Shown one piece after another: positions 49,535 to 57,813 of a stretch of 64,000 nucleotides of DNA (the first letter of the stretch is position 1; every line of letters starts with the position of its first letter). The notes beneath the pieces are model-generated. The model did not search any database. It worked only from the letters and a program-made list of their open reading frames with translations, and had not been told where the DNA came from. Made by a program: the position numbers and the translations under genes. The DNA lies in the NCBI GenBank assembly GCA_003140075.1, contig PLIO01000086.1, positions 9,690 through 73,689 of the forward strand, read 5' to 3'. The DNA is from Acidobacteriaceae bacterium. Its GTDB lineage: Bacteria; Acidobacteriota; Terriglobia; Terriglobales; Acidobacteriaceae.

Positions 49535-52083
49535 CGCAGGTCTCGCACCTTGCGCCACTTCGGATGGTAGGTGAGCTCAACCGAGGCCACGGTGTCCGGT
49601 CCGGCGAGAGGCAAAAGGACAGGAAAGCTCCAGCGTTCGTACTGGAGAAATGTGGACATTTCCACTGCGTGGCGCAGTTGCAGCGTCGCCCGCGCCGTGA
49701 AATCCTGAATATTGCCGCCTCCAGGAATGAAATTGCTGTCGACATGGGCTTTGCGATATCCGAGCTGCAGCGAACTGCGCGGAGAAAGCCAATACGTGGT
49801 CCACGCCTGCAGTCCGTGGCCCTCCCGGCCCACCCAGGATCCCAGCAATTGCCCCCCGTTGGTGTAGGCATCGTGGTAGGCGCCGTTGTAGTAGAAGAAT
49901 TGCCCCCCGCGATTCGCCACCGACGGTGGATCCGACCAGACCGCTTCGCCGCGGAAATCAAGTTTCGGGATCCGCGGAATCTGGGGCAGGTAAATGCCGG
50001 GATTCATCAGCGAGCGCTGCGGCGCCGACAGCGGCGACGGGTCGTCGTCGGTCAGCCCATCGTCATAGAGGACCATCCACTTCCGCAGACCGGGAATGCG
50101 ATAGCTGAAGTCAAATCCGCCCCGCCGGTCGCCCACGTCCGCCGGACTGCCGGGGATCGTCGTACTGTTGTCCCCGAAGCTGGTAAAGCCTCTCCAGAAC
50201 ATGCGGGCCGTAACCGGCTTGAAGATGATGGTGCGGGAGAAACCGAATTCCAGATTAGGCGTGGGCTTGAGGCTGATCTTCTGCCCGTCAATGGCCGGAT
50301 TCGGCGGGTAGTGGTGCCCGGCCATCAGTCCGGCGAAGAATTCCCAGCGCACCGGGCCCAGGCGGCTGAGAAAACCCGGCAGCCTCCAGGGAGAGGGATT
50401 GGTCACCCGCAGCATGTCCATGGGAATGGCGTTGTCGCTGTACATGGGCGGCCCGCTCTCCCCCGGACCCCACCACAGGCTCTGGTAGCCGAGCGAGGCC
50501 TGAATGCTCTTGACGTTCCAGGCCACGTAGGCGCCGAGTGGACGCGCCTGATCGATCACCGCCGTATGAATCGGAAGCTGCGGCGGGGTATCGTCGACGG
50601 TGCCGATCAGGTCCTGCACCGACTGGCTGTAGGCGGGAAGCGCCGCCGCGTGCTGATACTCGCCCCGGACATAGAACGCCACCGCCCCGGCCGCACCCCA
50701 CGCCGAAGCTCCGCTGATCAGGTTCGCGCCCTGCCCGTAGGGACGCCCATAGTCGTCGACGAGGGTCTGGCCAAAGTGATAACTGTCGTCGAGCGGCGTG
50801 CCCGCGATGCCCGTATAACGCGTATAAATGCTATCCAGCCGCATCTCGGACGTGCCCGAGCCGCGGAAGCGATTGAGTTCGGTCGAGAACTCCACGGCCA
50901 GCGCGGCGTAAATCTGGTGGGCCTGTAATTGATGCTTGCCGTCGGGGCCCGAATTGTCCTCGTCCAACTCCTCGCCCGCAGCCGCGACGATCCGGGCGCA
51001 CTCCATGCGGGTCCAGGGACGCAGGTTGGCGTAGGCGCTGGACGCGTAGCCCAGCCCGGCCAGGCGGTCAAACGCGGCGTAGACCCATGAGTCCAGCGGA
51101 ACATAAGGCGACGCGAAGCGCGACGGCTTCCGCGCCGGCGGCGGTTCTTTCTCAGTGAGTTGCTTCTTCTCGGGACTTTTATTGTCTCCGCCACTATCGT
51201 CTCCGAACTCGTTCCCGCTCGCACCCGGCAGTTCCCGGTCGTGATGCGCGCCATATACGTAGCGTCCAATCAGATAGCCGAGAGCGCCGCCCACGATCAC
51301 GTCCGAAGGAAAATGTTCCCGGGCCGCGACCCGCGCCCCGCTGATTCCCGAGGCCGCGCCGTAGGCCAGCAGTTTGGTCAACGGTCCGGGATACTCGTGC
51401 GCGACCACGCTGGCGATCGACCATGCAGCGAAGGCATGTTCGGAGGGAAACGAGGCGCCTCCCGCTCCAAAGCGGCCGGCGTTCGCGGAGTCAGGACGCG
51501 CCCTTCCAAAAGCCAGCTTCATGCTCTCCGCCACAATCAAACTGTTCACGGCCGCTTCCCCCGCGAGAAAGCCGGTCTCGCGCTCGTGCTCATCGTGGTT
51601 CGTTATCCCGCGCGGATACAAACTCGCAGCTCCGCCGACCATGGTCGCGAGGCCATAGTTGCTGAAGCTGTCGCTGTGGGCGACGGGAGTGCTTACGAAG
51701 TGCTGCATGATGTGGTTGTCCGCCGCCATCAGGCCGAACAGGCCCACTCCCACCGGCAGCAGCCAGTTGGTGTCCTGGGCATGAAGACGGAACGGACTGG
51801 TCCAGATGGTTTTCTGATCCTCGGCAAAACTCCGCGCCATCGGCGCCGGACAGAAACCGGCTGCACCCTTTTGCCGGATTTTTCCGGCCCGATTTCTTCC
51901 AGCCGCATCGGTTTCCGGCAGCACGGCGGAATGATTGCCGGCTCCCCGTCTGCTGCACGGTCTGTGAATCTCGCCCGGCGACGCCCAGCTCATGCTCCCC
52001 GCCCAAACCACGAGCACAGCCGCCGTCACCGTGCGGCAAGAGTAGAACCAAAGACGCTCGCTGAATTTCGCCCGCCAACGCAT
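49531..52083 (-). CDS. PAP2 phosphatase fused to Wzi-like capsule assembly barrel
   Basis: 850 residues. The N-terminal half carries a signal or anchor (TVTAAVLVVWAGSMSWA) and a PAP2 acid-phosphatase domain: the three conserved parts are KLAFGRARP, GGASFPSEHAFAAW and SGARVAAREHFPSDVIVGG. The C-terminal half, after a Glu/Lys/Pro linker, reads as a Wzi-type outer-membrane capsule assembly protein: PLDSWVYAAFDRLAGLGY, then alternating barrel strands ending in VASVELTYHPKW. Wzi tethers surface polysaccharide; a PAP2 domain could dephosphorylate undecaprenyl pyrophosphate released by polymerisation. The combination suggests carrier recycling coupled to surface assembly (inference). It overlaps the next gene by 4 bp and is 3 bp from the regulator. 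Confidence 0.85.
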   Translation of the reverse strand: MRWRAKFSERLWFYSCRTVTAAVLVVWAGSMSWASPGEIHRPCSRRGAGNHSAVLPETDAAGRNRAGKIRQKGAAGFCPAPMARSFAEDQKTIWTSPFRLHAQDTNWLLPVGVGLFGLMAADNHIMQHFVSTPVAHSDSFSNYGLATMVGGAASLYPRGITNHDEHERETGFLAGEAAVNSLIVAESMKLAFGRARPDSANAGRFGAGGASFPSEHAFAAWSIASVVAHEYPGPLTKLLAYGAASGISGARVAAREHFPSDVIVGGALGYLIGRYVYGAHHDRELPGASGNEFGDDSGGDNKSPEKKQLTEKEPPPARKPSRFASPYVPLDSWVYAAFDRLAGLGYASSAYANLRPWTRMECARIVAAAGEELDEDNSGPDGKHQLQAHQIYAALAVEFSTELNRFRGSGTSEMRLDSIYTRYTGIAGTPLDDSYHFGQTLVDDYGRPYGQGANLISGASAWGAAGAVAFYVRGEYQHAAALPAYSQSVQDLIGTVDDTPPQLPIHTAVIDQARPLGAYVAWNVKSIQASLGYQSLWWGPGESGPPMYSDNAIPMDMLRVTNPSPWRLPGFLSRLGPVRWEFFAGLMAGHHYPPNPAIDGQKISLKPTPNLEFGFSRTIIFKPVTARMFWRGFTSFGDNSTTIPGSPADVGDRRGGFDFSYRIPGLRKWMVLYDDGLTDDDPSPLSAPQRSLMNPGIYLPQIPRIPKLDFRGEAVWSDPPSVANRGGQFFYYNGAYHDAYTNGGQLLGSWVGREGHGLQAWTTYWLSPRSSLQLGYRKAHVDSNFIPGGGNIQDFTARATLQLRHAVEMSTFLQYERWSFPVLLPLAGPDTVASVELTYHPKWRKVRDLR

Positions 52084-52086
52084 GCT

Positions 52087-52731
52087 CTAGCGGGGCATCC
52101 ACTGTTTTTCCGGTGCGCGAGGCAGCCCCGCGACATCCAGCGGGATCACGCGGCCCGGCACCGTTCGCGCCGGCTCCAAATCGTCGGCATCCACCTCGAC
52201 CGCCACGCTCTGCATAATGGCATCCAGCGACAGCACCACCCGAAAGTTGTTCTTCTTGCGCACCAGTACGCCTTCCATCCCCGTCATGGGTCCGGCCTCG
52301 ATGCGAACCCGCTCCCCGACCACCAGATAGGGGTGAGGCTCGATTTTTCGCCGGCCCACGCCGCAGCGCAGCGCCTCGATTTCAAAATCCGGCAACGCAG
52401 CCGGAGTGCGTCCCACCCCGACCAGCGACAGCACACCCGGCACGGCGAGTACTCGCACCCGCTCCCGCGAAGCGATGCGAACAAATACGTAGTTCGGAAA
52501 CAGCGGCAGTTCGACGGTCCTCTCGCAACGATTTCTCCAACGATGGCGAGTAGAGTACAGCGGCAAGAACGATTCGATCTCCCGCTCGGCCAAGTGCAAA
52601 GCCACGCGTTTCTCGTGATGGGAATTGGTGTAAACCGCATACCAGTTCGCAAAAGAGACGGGCGCAGCCGACAACCCGTACATAACTTTTTCTTCTTCTG
52701 CCAAACTCGTCTGCATGATTTCCGCTTCCAT
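52087..52731 (-). CDS. NusG-like antiterminator of the UpxY/RfaH type
   Basis: 214 residues. The NGN domain spans about 27-130 (ANWYAVYTNSHHEKRVALHL; LPLYSTRHRWRNRCERTVEL; LFPNYVFVRI) and a KOW domain about 155-185 (GERVRIEAGPMTGMEGVLVR). The start residues are variable; ATGs at 52731 and 52716 are both possible. Specialised NusG paralogues at the head of polysaccharide operons (UpxY, RfaH, LoaP types) let RNA polymerase read through the long operon. Its position as first gene of a ~19.5-kb minus-strand locus, 3 bp from the next gene, fits that role. No RfaH ops element is visible in the leader. Confidence 0.9.
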   Translation of the reverse strand: MEAEIMQTSLAEEEKVMYGLSAAPVSFANWYAVYTNSHHEKRVALHLAEREIESFLPLYSTRHRWRNRCERTVELPLFPNYVFVRIASRERVRVLAVPGVLSLVGVGRTPAALPDFEIEALRCGVGRRKIEPHPYLVVGERVRIEAGPMTGMEGVLVRKKNNFRVVLSLDAIMQSVAVEVDADDLEPARTVPGRVIPLDVAGLPRAPEKQWMPR

Positions 52732-53224
52732 TTCGAGTGCGGCTTCGCCAGCCCCGCTTAGCGAAGTTCGGTTAGAATTTTCAAATCAGAGCGACTGCCT
52801 CTTCGTCTATTGCACTTACCCTGCCATCACCGTAGCGCTCTCGGCACGCGCGCCGGTCCGTCGTCTGCCCGGTCAAGTTACGAGTTCGTTGGGCCGGTAC
52901 GCTCTTGCGGTTTCCCGGTGCGGGAACCTGAATCGGGCTTTCGTTCTAAATCAGCACCCGTCGCGGTGCCATGCGCTCGAAGGCTGGAACCATAGAGCAC
53001 CACACGAAGATGGGCCGGAGGACGGGGAGAAAAATAACATCTTCCATCGCACTTGACGGAATCTACTGAAGACAAGACTGAGGGAAGGAACCCTGCTCAC
53101 TATTGCGGTGATCTTCCACCCGAACTAGAAGGAGCGCCCTGAGTCGATTGCGGATGCCGCTTAGATCGCCGGCGACCGAAAGGGATTCGCCAAATGCCGA
53201 TGGTCCCGGGCGTACCGTGTTGGT
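52732..53224 (-). other. Long leader of the polysaccharide operon, no gene
   Basis: About 490 bp between the tRNA-Leu and the antiterminator gene. I see no convincing coding sequence. On the minus strand a hairpin GGTTCCCG-cac-CGGGAAACC (about 52906-52925) is the clearest fold. The length is unusual for a simple promoter and fits a transcribed regulatory leader. Nothing matched a riboswitch consensus known to me. Confidence 0.5.
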
Positions 53225-53313
53225 TGGTGCCGGGAGGGGGAATCGAACCCCCACAGAGCTTTCGCCCCTGCGGATTTTAAGTCCGCTGCGTCTGCCAATT
53301 TCGCCATCCCGGC
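53225..53313 (-). tRNA. tRNA-Leu (anticodon UAA)
   Basis: The minus strand folds as a class II tRNA: acceptor stem GCCGGGA/TCCCGGC, anticodon arm GCGGA-CTTAAAA-TCCGC with anticodon TAA, a long variable arm (GGGGCGAAAGCTCT), T arm GGGGG-TTCGATT-CCCCC. The CCA end is encoded (53225-53227). A TAGAAT -10-like box lies just upstream at 53322-53327. Confidence 0.95.
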
Positions 53314-53540
53314 TCGCGTTCATTCTAGCTTACAGTCTTTGCCACGTGGCCGAGGATGCACGCGATCGAAGCAAATTCTTGCCGTCGCGCCAAGAATCTA
53401 CAGTGAGAGCCTGCCTTCGAACAGAGGGCGAGCGCGCGACGACCAACTGAAGAACGTCAGCGGACGGAGCCACGAGAAAACTTCAATGTGGGAGTGACGA
53501 GGACGTGGAGCGCGGAGAATCGTCTTAAACCCTCGTGCAA

Positions 53541-54680
53541 TCAGGCGGAAGCGCCCGCGGCCGCAACCGTTGCCCCGCGCTGCTTGCGGAGTTCCGTTAA
53601 AAACGAATCGGCTTCCAGTCCGCCTTGGTTGCGGAATAGGTCCAGCAACGGATCCGCGCTTTCGCCGGATCCCGCTGCCGTCCGCAAAGGCGGCCCGGAC
53701 TCGTTTTCCAAGCCCTCGGGCTCCACTAGCAACTCCGGCAGCACATTCGGATTCTCCGTCAATCTGCCCAGAAATTTTTCGAGCAAGCCCCGATGTTCCG
53801 GCGTAGTTTGGGTGAACTCCACGCCCATGCCTTTTTCCGGATGCATGATCCGAACCACCCCTTCGCTCCGCAGTTCCGCGCCCGCGGCGGTCATCGAGAG
53901 CGTCACGCGAGTCGAAACCGGAAAGGGAGAACTGATTTCAAGATAGCAGCCTCCCAAACTCAAATCCGTGAGCTGGCAGCGTACCGGAGGATCGTCCTTT
54001 TCGGCTTCCGGAGAATTGCGGCCCAGCCATTCCCGCAACTGACGCACAACTTCCGGAGATGGTTCCTGGAAACGCAATCCCGCCTGCATCCCGGTTCCTT
54101 CCCATGCGAACTCCGCGGCGACCTCCAGCCGATTCTCGGAACCCGGCAGCGTGAACATCAGTTTCCATCTGCCTCGCAGCTTGCTGCGCTGCGGCAGGCT
54201 CACCGCCAAACCACCTTCGCCCACATCGGTTGTATGCACCTTGAAACGATTATCAGAGTCGACGCTCGACATTTCGACGGGAAAGCGAACTTCGACCCTG
54301 GAGTTGCGCCGCCGTTCCCTCTTCATCAAGGCCCGCGCCGCACGAAAACTTGACTTGGCTTTCTCTACCGAGACTGGCTTATACAGAATGAAGTGGGCAC
54401 CGAGCTCGAATGCTGAACGCAGGCCGATTTCGGGATCCAGAATTGCTACCGCTACCGCCCGCTTGTTGCACGGCGCTGTCCGGGCGGCGCGCAGCACATC
54501 GGCTGCGCCCGGGCCGGCGCAATCCACGATGATTGCCTCAAATCGTCCTCGTGTCAGATGACGGAGAGCGTCTTCCGCGCCGGCGCAGTGTTCCACACCA
54601 ATATCCAAATCGCCCAGAGTGCGGCGCAACACGCGCACAATTTTCTCATCCGAACACAGCAGCATTGACTTCAGTTGCAT
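53541..54680 (-). CDS. Receiver-like protein with two PilZ domains
   Basis: 379 residues. An N-terminal response-regulator-like domain (about 1-118) has SDE at the acidic pocket, a possible phosphoacceptor in AIIVDCAG (about D53) and the conserved Lys-Pro (LYKPVS). Two PilZ-type domains follow. The first (about 123-222) has the arginine motif RERRRNSRVEV and TTDVGEGGLAV. The second (about 228-315) has TDLSLGGCYLEIS but lacks an obvious RxxxR in front. c-di-GMP binding is thus most likely in the first. The C-terminal 60 residues look disordered. Cytoplasmic; possible output for c-di-GMP control of motility or polysaccharide. Transcribed toward the tRNA. Confidence 0.82.
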   Translation of the reverse strand: MQLKSMLLCSDEKIVRVLRRTLGDLDIGVEHCAGAEDALRHLTRGRFEAIIVDCAGPGAADVLRAARTAPCNKRAVAVAILDPEIGLRSAFELGAHFILYKPVSVEKAKSSFRAARALMKRERRRNSRVEVRFPVEMSSVDSDNRFKVHTTDVGEGGLAVSLPQRSKLRGRWKLMFTLPGSENRLEVAAEFAWEGTGMQAGLRFQEPSPEVVRQLREWLGRNSPEAEKDDPPVRCQLTDLSLGGCYLEISSPFPVSTRVTLSMTAAGAELRSEGVVRIMHPEKGMGVEFTQTTPEHRGLLEKFLGRLTENPNVLPELLVEPEGLENESGPPLRTAAGSGESADPLLDLFRNQGGLEADSFLTELRKQRGATVAAAGASA

Positions 54681-55154
54681 AGCGAGGTCTTTTCCACGGT
54701 TGCTATCTCACTCCGCCTGGGTCGCAGCGCTGATTTCCTGCCGAACGGGAACAGAATGAGGTGGTGCCTTCAATCTAAACCTGCCTCAACCCCCGATCAA
54801 CAGCGTACTCACGCCGTGGGTTACGCCTGTAACCCCATACATCTCCAAACGTCAGGGTTGGCACTTCAGCAACGCTAGGCGGTCGCGCACTGGTGTAAGA
54901 GCTATTAATGCAATTAGGTTAGAAACTACTCATTGCGGCGGTCGAACCCAGATTATTATTGACTTCCCTGCGCCATTGCCCTAACATGCTGAGTCTCCAA
55001 TTAGCCTTTGGATCATTTAGGATGCCCGGTCGAGTCCAGCTGTCCGTTGCGGGGTATTGTTTCGGTGAATCCCTAGAGCCCACGGAGAATCATATAGTTA
55101 GGCGGTTTTGTTTAGTACGCAGTTTCATCCCTCATTTACTGAAAGGCATTGTGC
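54681..55154 (+). other. Intergenic region, no gene seen
   Basis: About 470 bp, noticeably less GC-rich than its surroundings. No open frame with coding character and no RNA gene recognised. It contains one promoter-like element (listed) facing the small gene at 55155. Confidence 0.5.
54959..54987 (+). promoter_or_regulatory. Predicted promoter, same type as that of the kinase gene
   Basis: TTGACT at 54959-54964, 17-bp spacer, TAACAT at 54982-54987. The surrounding TTATTGACT and CCCTAACATGC blocks are shared with 8274-8307. Downstream gene starts at 55155. Confidence 0.4.
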
Positions 55155-55382
55155 ATGGCAAAGCGACGCGGCAATCCAAACTGGGGTAAGCCTGAGCCGA
55201 TCGGGCCAGTCGTCCCCACTATCACGGAGTTCGAACAGGTGGTGCGCGAATATAAGCTCACCCCGGACCAATATTTGCGCTCAACTCGCTTGCGGGAGTG
55301 GGCGCGACGCAACAAGAACTCGAAATACATTCCGGAGCCTTTACTCGAGGCTTGGGGATTTGAGATCGAGTCCACACTGTAA
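55155..55382 (+). CDS. Small conserved-looking hypothetical protein (75 aa)
   Basis: 75 residues from the ATG at 55155 (MAKRRGNPNWGKPEPIGPVV), with GAAAGG about 8 bp upstream. A TTG two codons earlier is the other option. Basic, proline-containing N-terminus, then EFEQVVREYKLTPDQYLRST and RLREWARRNKNSKYIPEPLL, likely helical and possibly nucleic-acid binding. A strong rho-independent terminator lies 25 bp after the stop, which supports it as a real transcription unit. Similar short proteins occur in soil bacteria, as far as I recall; no function is known. Confidence 0.7.
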   Translation: MAKRRGNPNWGKPEPIGPVVPTITEFEQVVREYKLTPDQYLRSTRLREWARRNKNSKYIPEPLLEAWGFEIESTL

Positions 55383-55406
55383 ACGCCTGGCTAACAAAGA
55401 TTTCCA

Positions 55407-55437
55407 AGGGTCGCTTCCAGCGACCCTTTCCTTTTCC
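55407..55437 (+). terminator. Rho-independent terminator
   Basis: Perfect 9-bp stem AAGGGTCGC/GCGACCCTT (55407-55415 and 55421-55429) with loop ttcca, followed by TCCTTTTCC. It terminates the 75-residue gene. Confidence 0.85.
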
Positions 55438-55588
55438 CTCTCATTGTCCCGGCGGCACGGTGGGCGCCGGTTTTGGGTGGGTTGGTTTGGGTGGCGCAGC
55501 CCTTCCAGCGCTGTGATCGCTCCGTTATCATGATCGGGGCTTGGGCCCCCGAGGGACTTAACTCAGAACCAATCTCCCGATCCCGTCC

Positions 55589-56209
55589 ATGCTCAACTGG
55601 GTCCAAATCCCGCTCCCTGAGCTGTTTGCCATCCTGGCCGCCATCGCCTTCGCCGCGGGCTTGAATGTCTACGCCACCGTCGCCGCCCTCGGACTATTAG
55701 CCCGCTTCGGGCACGTGCCGCTGCCGCCAGCCCTGCAACTACTCGAGACCTGGCCTGTAATCACGGTCAGCGCCGTCCTTTTTGCCGTCGAATTCTTCGC
55801 CGATAAGGTCCCCGCATTCGACTTGGTCTGGAGCGCTCTGCACACTTTTGTCCGCGTGCCCGCGGCCGCCCTGCTCGCCTACGGAGCCACTCGCCAACTC
55901 ACCCCGGCGCAGCAATTATTCGCAGCCCTGCTCGGGGCAGCCGTAGCTCTCGCGGCTCACGGAGGAAAAACCGCCGTGCGCGCCGCCATCACGCCATCTC
56001 CCGAGCCTTTTTCCAACATCACTTTGAGTCTGGCAGAGGATGCCCTCGCGATCAGCCTGACATGGCTGGCCACGCGCCATCCCTACATTGCGGCGGTGAT
56101 TGTTCTTAGCCTCGTCTGCGTCATCATTTTGATGGCCCGCTTCGTAATCAGATCGCTACGAGCGCTCTTTCGAGGTGCGGAGAAGGAATTGGCCGGGCGC
56201 CCGGTATAG
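55589..56209 (+). CDS. DUF4126 family membrane protein
   Basis: 206 residues with about five hydrophobic segments: LFAILAAIAFAAGLNVYATV, WPVITVSAVLFAVEFFADKV, FAALLGAAVALAAHG, DALAISLTWLATRHPYIAAV and VIVLSLVCVIILMARFVI. The AGLNVYATVAALGLLARFG opening and EFFADKVPAFDLVWSALHTF with RVPAAALLAYGA are the recognisable DUF4126 signatures. Inner-membrane protein of unknown function. Stands alone between a terminated gene and a small hypothetical. Confidence 0.85.
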   Translation: MLNWVQIPLPELFAILAAIAFAAGLNVYATVAALGLLARFGHVPLPPALQLLETWPVITVSAVLFAVEFFADKVPAFDLVWSALHTFVRVPAAALLAYGATRQLTPAQQLFAALLGAAVALAAHGGKTAVRAAITPSPEPFSNITLSLAEDALAISLTWLATRHPYIAAVIVLSLVCVIILMARFVIRSLRALFRGAEKELAGRPV

Positions 56210-56332
56210 GACCCATTAGGCGAGCTACTCGTGGATTATTACCATTTTGGGAACTCGACCAAACATTGCTTGTCTGCAAGAATCGCGGATACCCGATTTC
56301 GCATCCAAGTTGCTAGGGAAAGAAATGTTGCT

Positions 56333-56524
56333 ATGTCCATCTTCGACGAGAAATACAGAGTTGTCGGCATCGAAAGTGATCGACTGCTGCTGCGTGGCAT
56401 TCATAGCGGCGAAGTGCTGACCATCGTCAACCCGGAGTCCGCGATACCTCTTTCAGAAGACGATTATCCCGTGGGCAAGCTGATTGCCCTCACCGATCCC
56501 TCCGCCAGCGCTGTCCTGAATTAA
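56333..56524 (+). CDS. Small hypothetical protein (63 aa)
   Basis: 63 residues from the ATG at 56333 (MSIFDEKYRVVGIESDRLLL). The frame stays open upstream to 56231, but that part looks non-coding. The sequence RGIHSGEVLTIVNPESAIPL and EDDYPVGKLIALTDPSA suggests a compact beta-strand domain. No membrane or signal features, weak ribosome binding site. Lies 123 bp after the DUF4126 gene and 138 bp before the tol cluster. No family recognised. Confidence 0.55.
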   Translation: MSIFDEKYRVVGIESDRLLLRGIHSGEVLTIVNPESAIPLSEDDYPVGKLIALTDPSASAVLN

Positions 56525-56633
56525 CTCGCCACAGTTCTAGGCCAATACACAAACTTCGGGAGAAAATCGAAACCCTACGCGCCACACGTTATCCTTCAGG
56601 GCACGTCCCGCCAAGTTCCCCGCATCGATCATC

Positions 56634-56639
56634 TATAAT
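56634..56639 (+). promoter_or_regulatory. TATAAT -10 box of the tol-pal cluster
   Basis: Perfect TATAAT within CATCTATAATCGC, 24 bp before the tolQ start. No clear -35 at standard distance. A similar CATCTACAAT precedes cpoB at 61434-61439. Confidence 0.45.
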
Positions 56640-56662
56640 CGCAGCTAAGGTACTCTTCCACG

Positions 56663-57385
56663 ATGCCATTGTTCGCGTACTCTGCATTTTTCGTCGGCGG
56701 CGAGATTCTCGATCTAGTTTCCAGCACGGGTGCGGTCGCCAAGTTCGTTCTTATCACGTTGCTGGCCTTCAGCGTCATCTCCTGGGCCATCATCCTCACC
56801 AAGTGGAGCCTGCTTCGCCGCGCCCGCATTCAGAGCGGACGTTTTCTTCGCGCCTTTCGCAAGGCCCAGCGCCTGCAGGACATCGCCGCCGTTTCGGAGC
56901 AGTTTCGCCCCAGCCCTCTGGTCGGCGTTTTCGAGGGCGGATTCCAGGAATACAAGCGCCAACTCACGGGACCCGGCGCCACTCTGCGCAGCCTGACCGC
57001 CGTTCAGCGCGGCATGCAGATCGGCGCCTCGGAAGAAATCAGCCGCCTCGAACGCAACGTCCCCTGGCTCGCTATCACCGCCGCCGTTACTCCGTTCATC
57101 GGTCTCTTCGGCACCGTCTGGGGCATCATCGACGCTTTCCACGGCCTCGGCACTGCCGGCGGCGCAACGCTGCGCGCCGTCGCCCCCGGCATCTCCGAAG
57201 CTCTCATCACCACCGCTGCCGGACTCGCCGCCGCCATCCCCGCCGTCATCGCCTACAACCTCATCGGCAATGCCATTCGCGTTTTCGCCGCTCGCAGCGA
57301 CGATTTCACTCTTGAAGTTCTGAACGCCGTCGAAAGCATTCAGCCGCAACCCGTGGCCGCATTCCCAGCCGAGGCCAGGCGCTGA
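56663..57385 (+). CDS. tolQ: TolQ, proton channel subunit
   Basis: 240 residues of the MotA/TolQ/ExbB family. TM1 is FVLITLLAFSVISWAIILTK (about 29-48), followed by the large cytoplasmic loop (SLLRRARIQSGRFLRAFRKA). TM2 begins WLAITAAVTPFIGLFGTVWG (about 133-152) with the family signature TPFIGLFGTVWGIIDAF. TM3 is ALITTAAGLAAAIPAVIAYN. With TolR it uses the proton motive force to drive TolA during outer-membrane constriction at division. It is the first gene of tolQ-tolR-TonB/TolA-tolB-pal-cpoB; context favours TolQ over ExbB. Confidence 0.92.
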   Translation: MPLFAYSAFFVGGEILDLVSSTGAVAKFVLITLLAFSVISWAIILTKWSLLRRARIQSGRFLRAFRKAQRLQDIAAVSEQFRPSPLVGVFEGGFQEYKRQLTGPGATLRSLTAVQRGMQIGASEEISRLERNVPWLAITAAVTPFIGLFGTVWGIIDAFHGLGTAGGATLRAVAPGISEALITTAAGLAAAIPAVIAYNLIGNAIRVFAARSDDFTLEVLNAVESIQPQPVAAFPAEARR

Positions 57386-57813
57386 TGGCCTTCACTTCCT
57401 CCAACGGCCGCACTCAAACCGCTCTCGCCGATATCAACATCACCCCTCTCGTCGATGTCGTTCTCGTCCTGCTCATCATCTTCATGGTCACCGCACCCAT
57501 CCTTCAATCCGGCATTGAAGTGAATGTGCCCAAGACGCGCACCGTCAAGGAAATCGCCGAAGAGCGCACCGTCATCACCATCAATAAGGATCAGCGTGTC
57601 TTCCTCGGCAACGACGCCGTCAACATCAACCAGATCGCCGCCAAGCTCCGCCAGAAGATTCGCGATCCCCACAACCAATTCATCTTCATCCGCGCCGATG
57701 AAAACGTTCCCTTCGGCGCCTTCGCCACCGTCATGGACGCCGTAAAACAATCGGGCATCACCAACGTCAGCATCGTCACGCAGCCTCTGGAAGAAAATGG
57801 CGCAAAACGCTGA
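57385..57813 (+). CDS. tolR: TolR, proton channel subunit
   Basis: 142 residues of the ExbD/TolR family. A short cytoplasmic N-terminus (NGRTQTALADINITPLVDVV), then one TM (VLVLLIIFMVTAPILQSG) carrying the conserved proton-relay aspartate in PLVDVVLVLLIIFMV, then a periplasmic domain. The start overlaps the tolQ stop (TGATG). The stop overlaps the next gene by 17 bp. Tight packing indicates one operon with coupled translation. Confidence 0.92.
   Translation: MAFTSSNGRTQTALADINITPLVDVVLVLLIIFMVTAPILQSGIEVNVPKTRTVKEIAEERTVITINKDQRVFLGNDAVNINQIAAKLRQKIRDPHNQFIFIRADENVPFGAFATVMDAVKQSGITNVSIVTQPLEENGAKR

Noticed and set aside
52732-53224. c-di-GMP-I (GEMM) riboswitch in the polysaccharide leader
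   Set aside because: A few GCCC/AAAGCC words are present but the conserved paired regions and tetraloop receptor are not in order.
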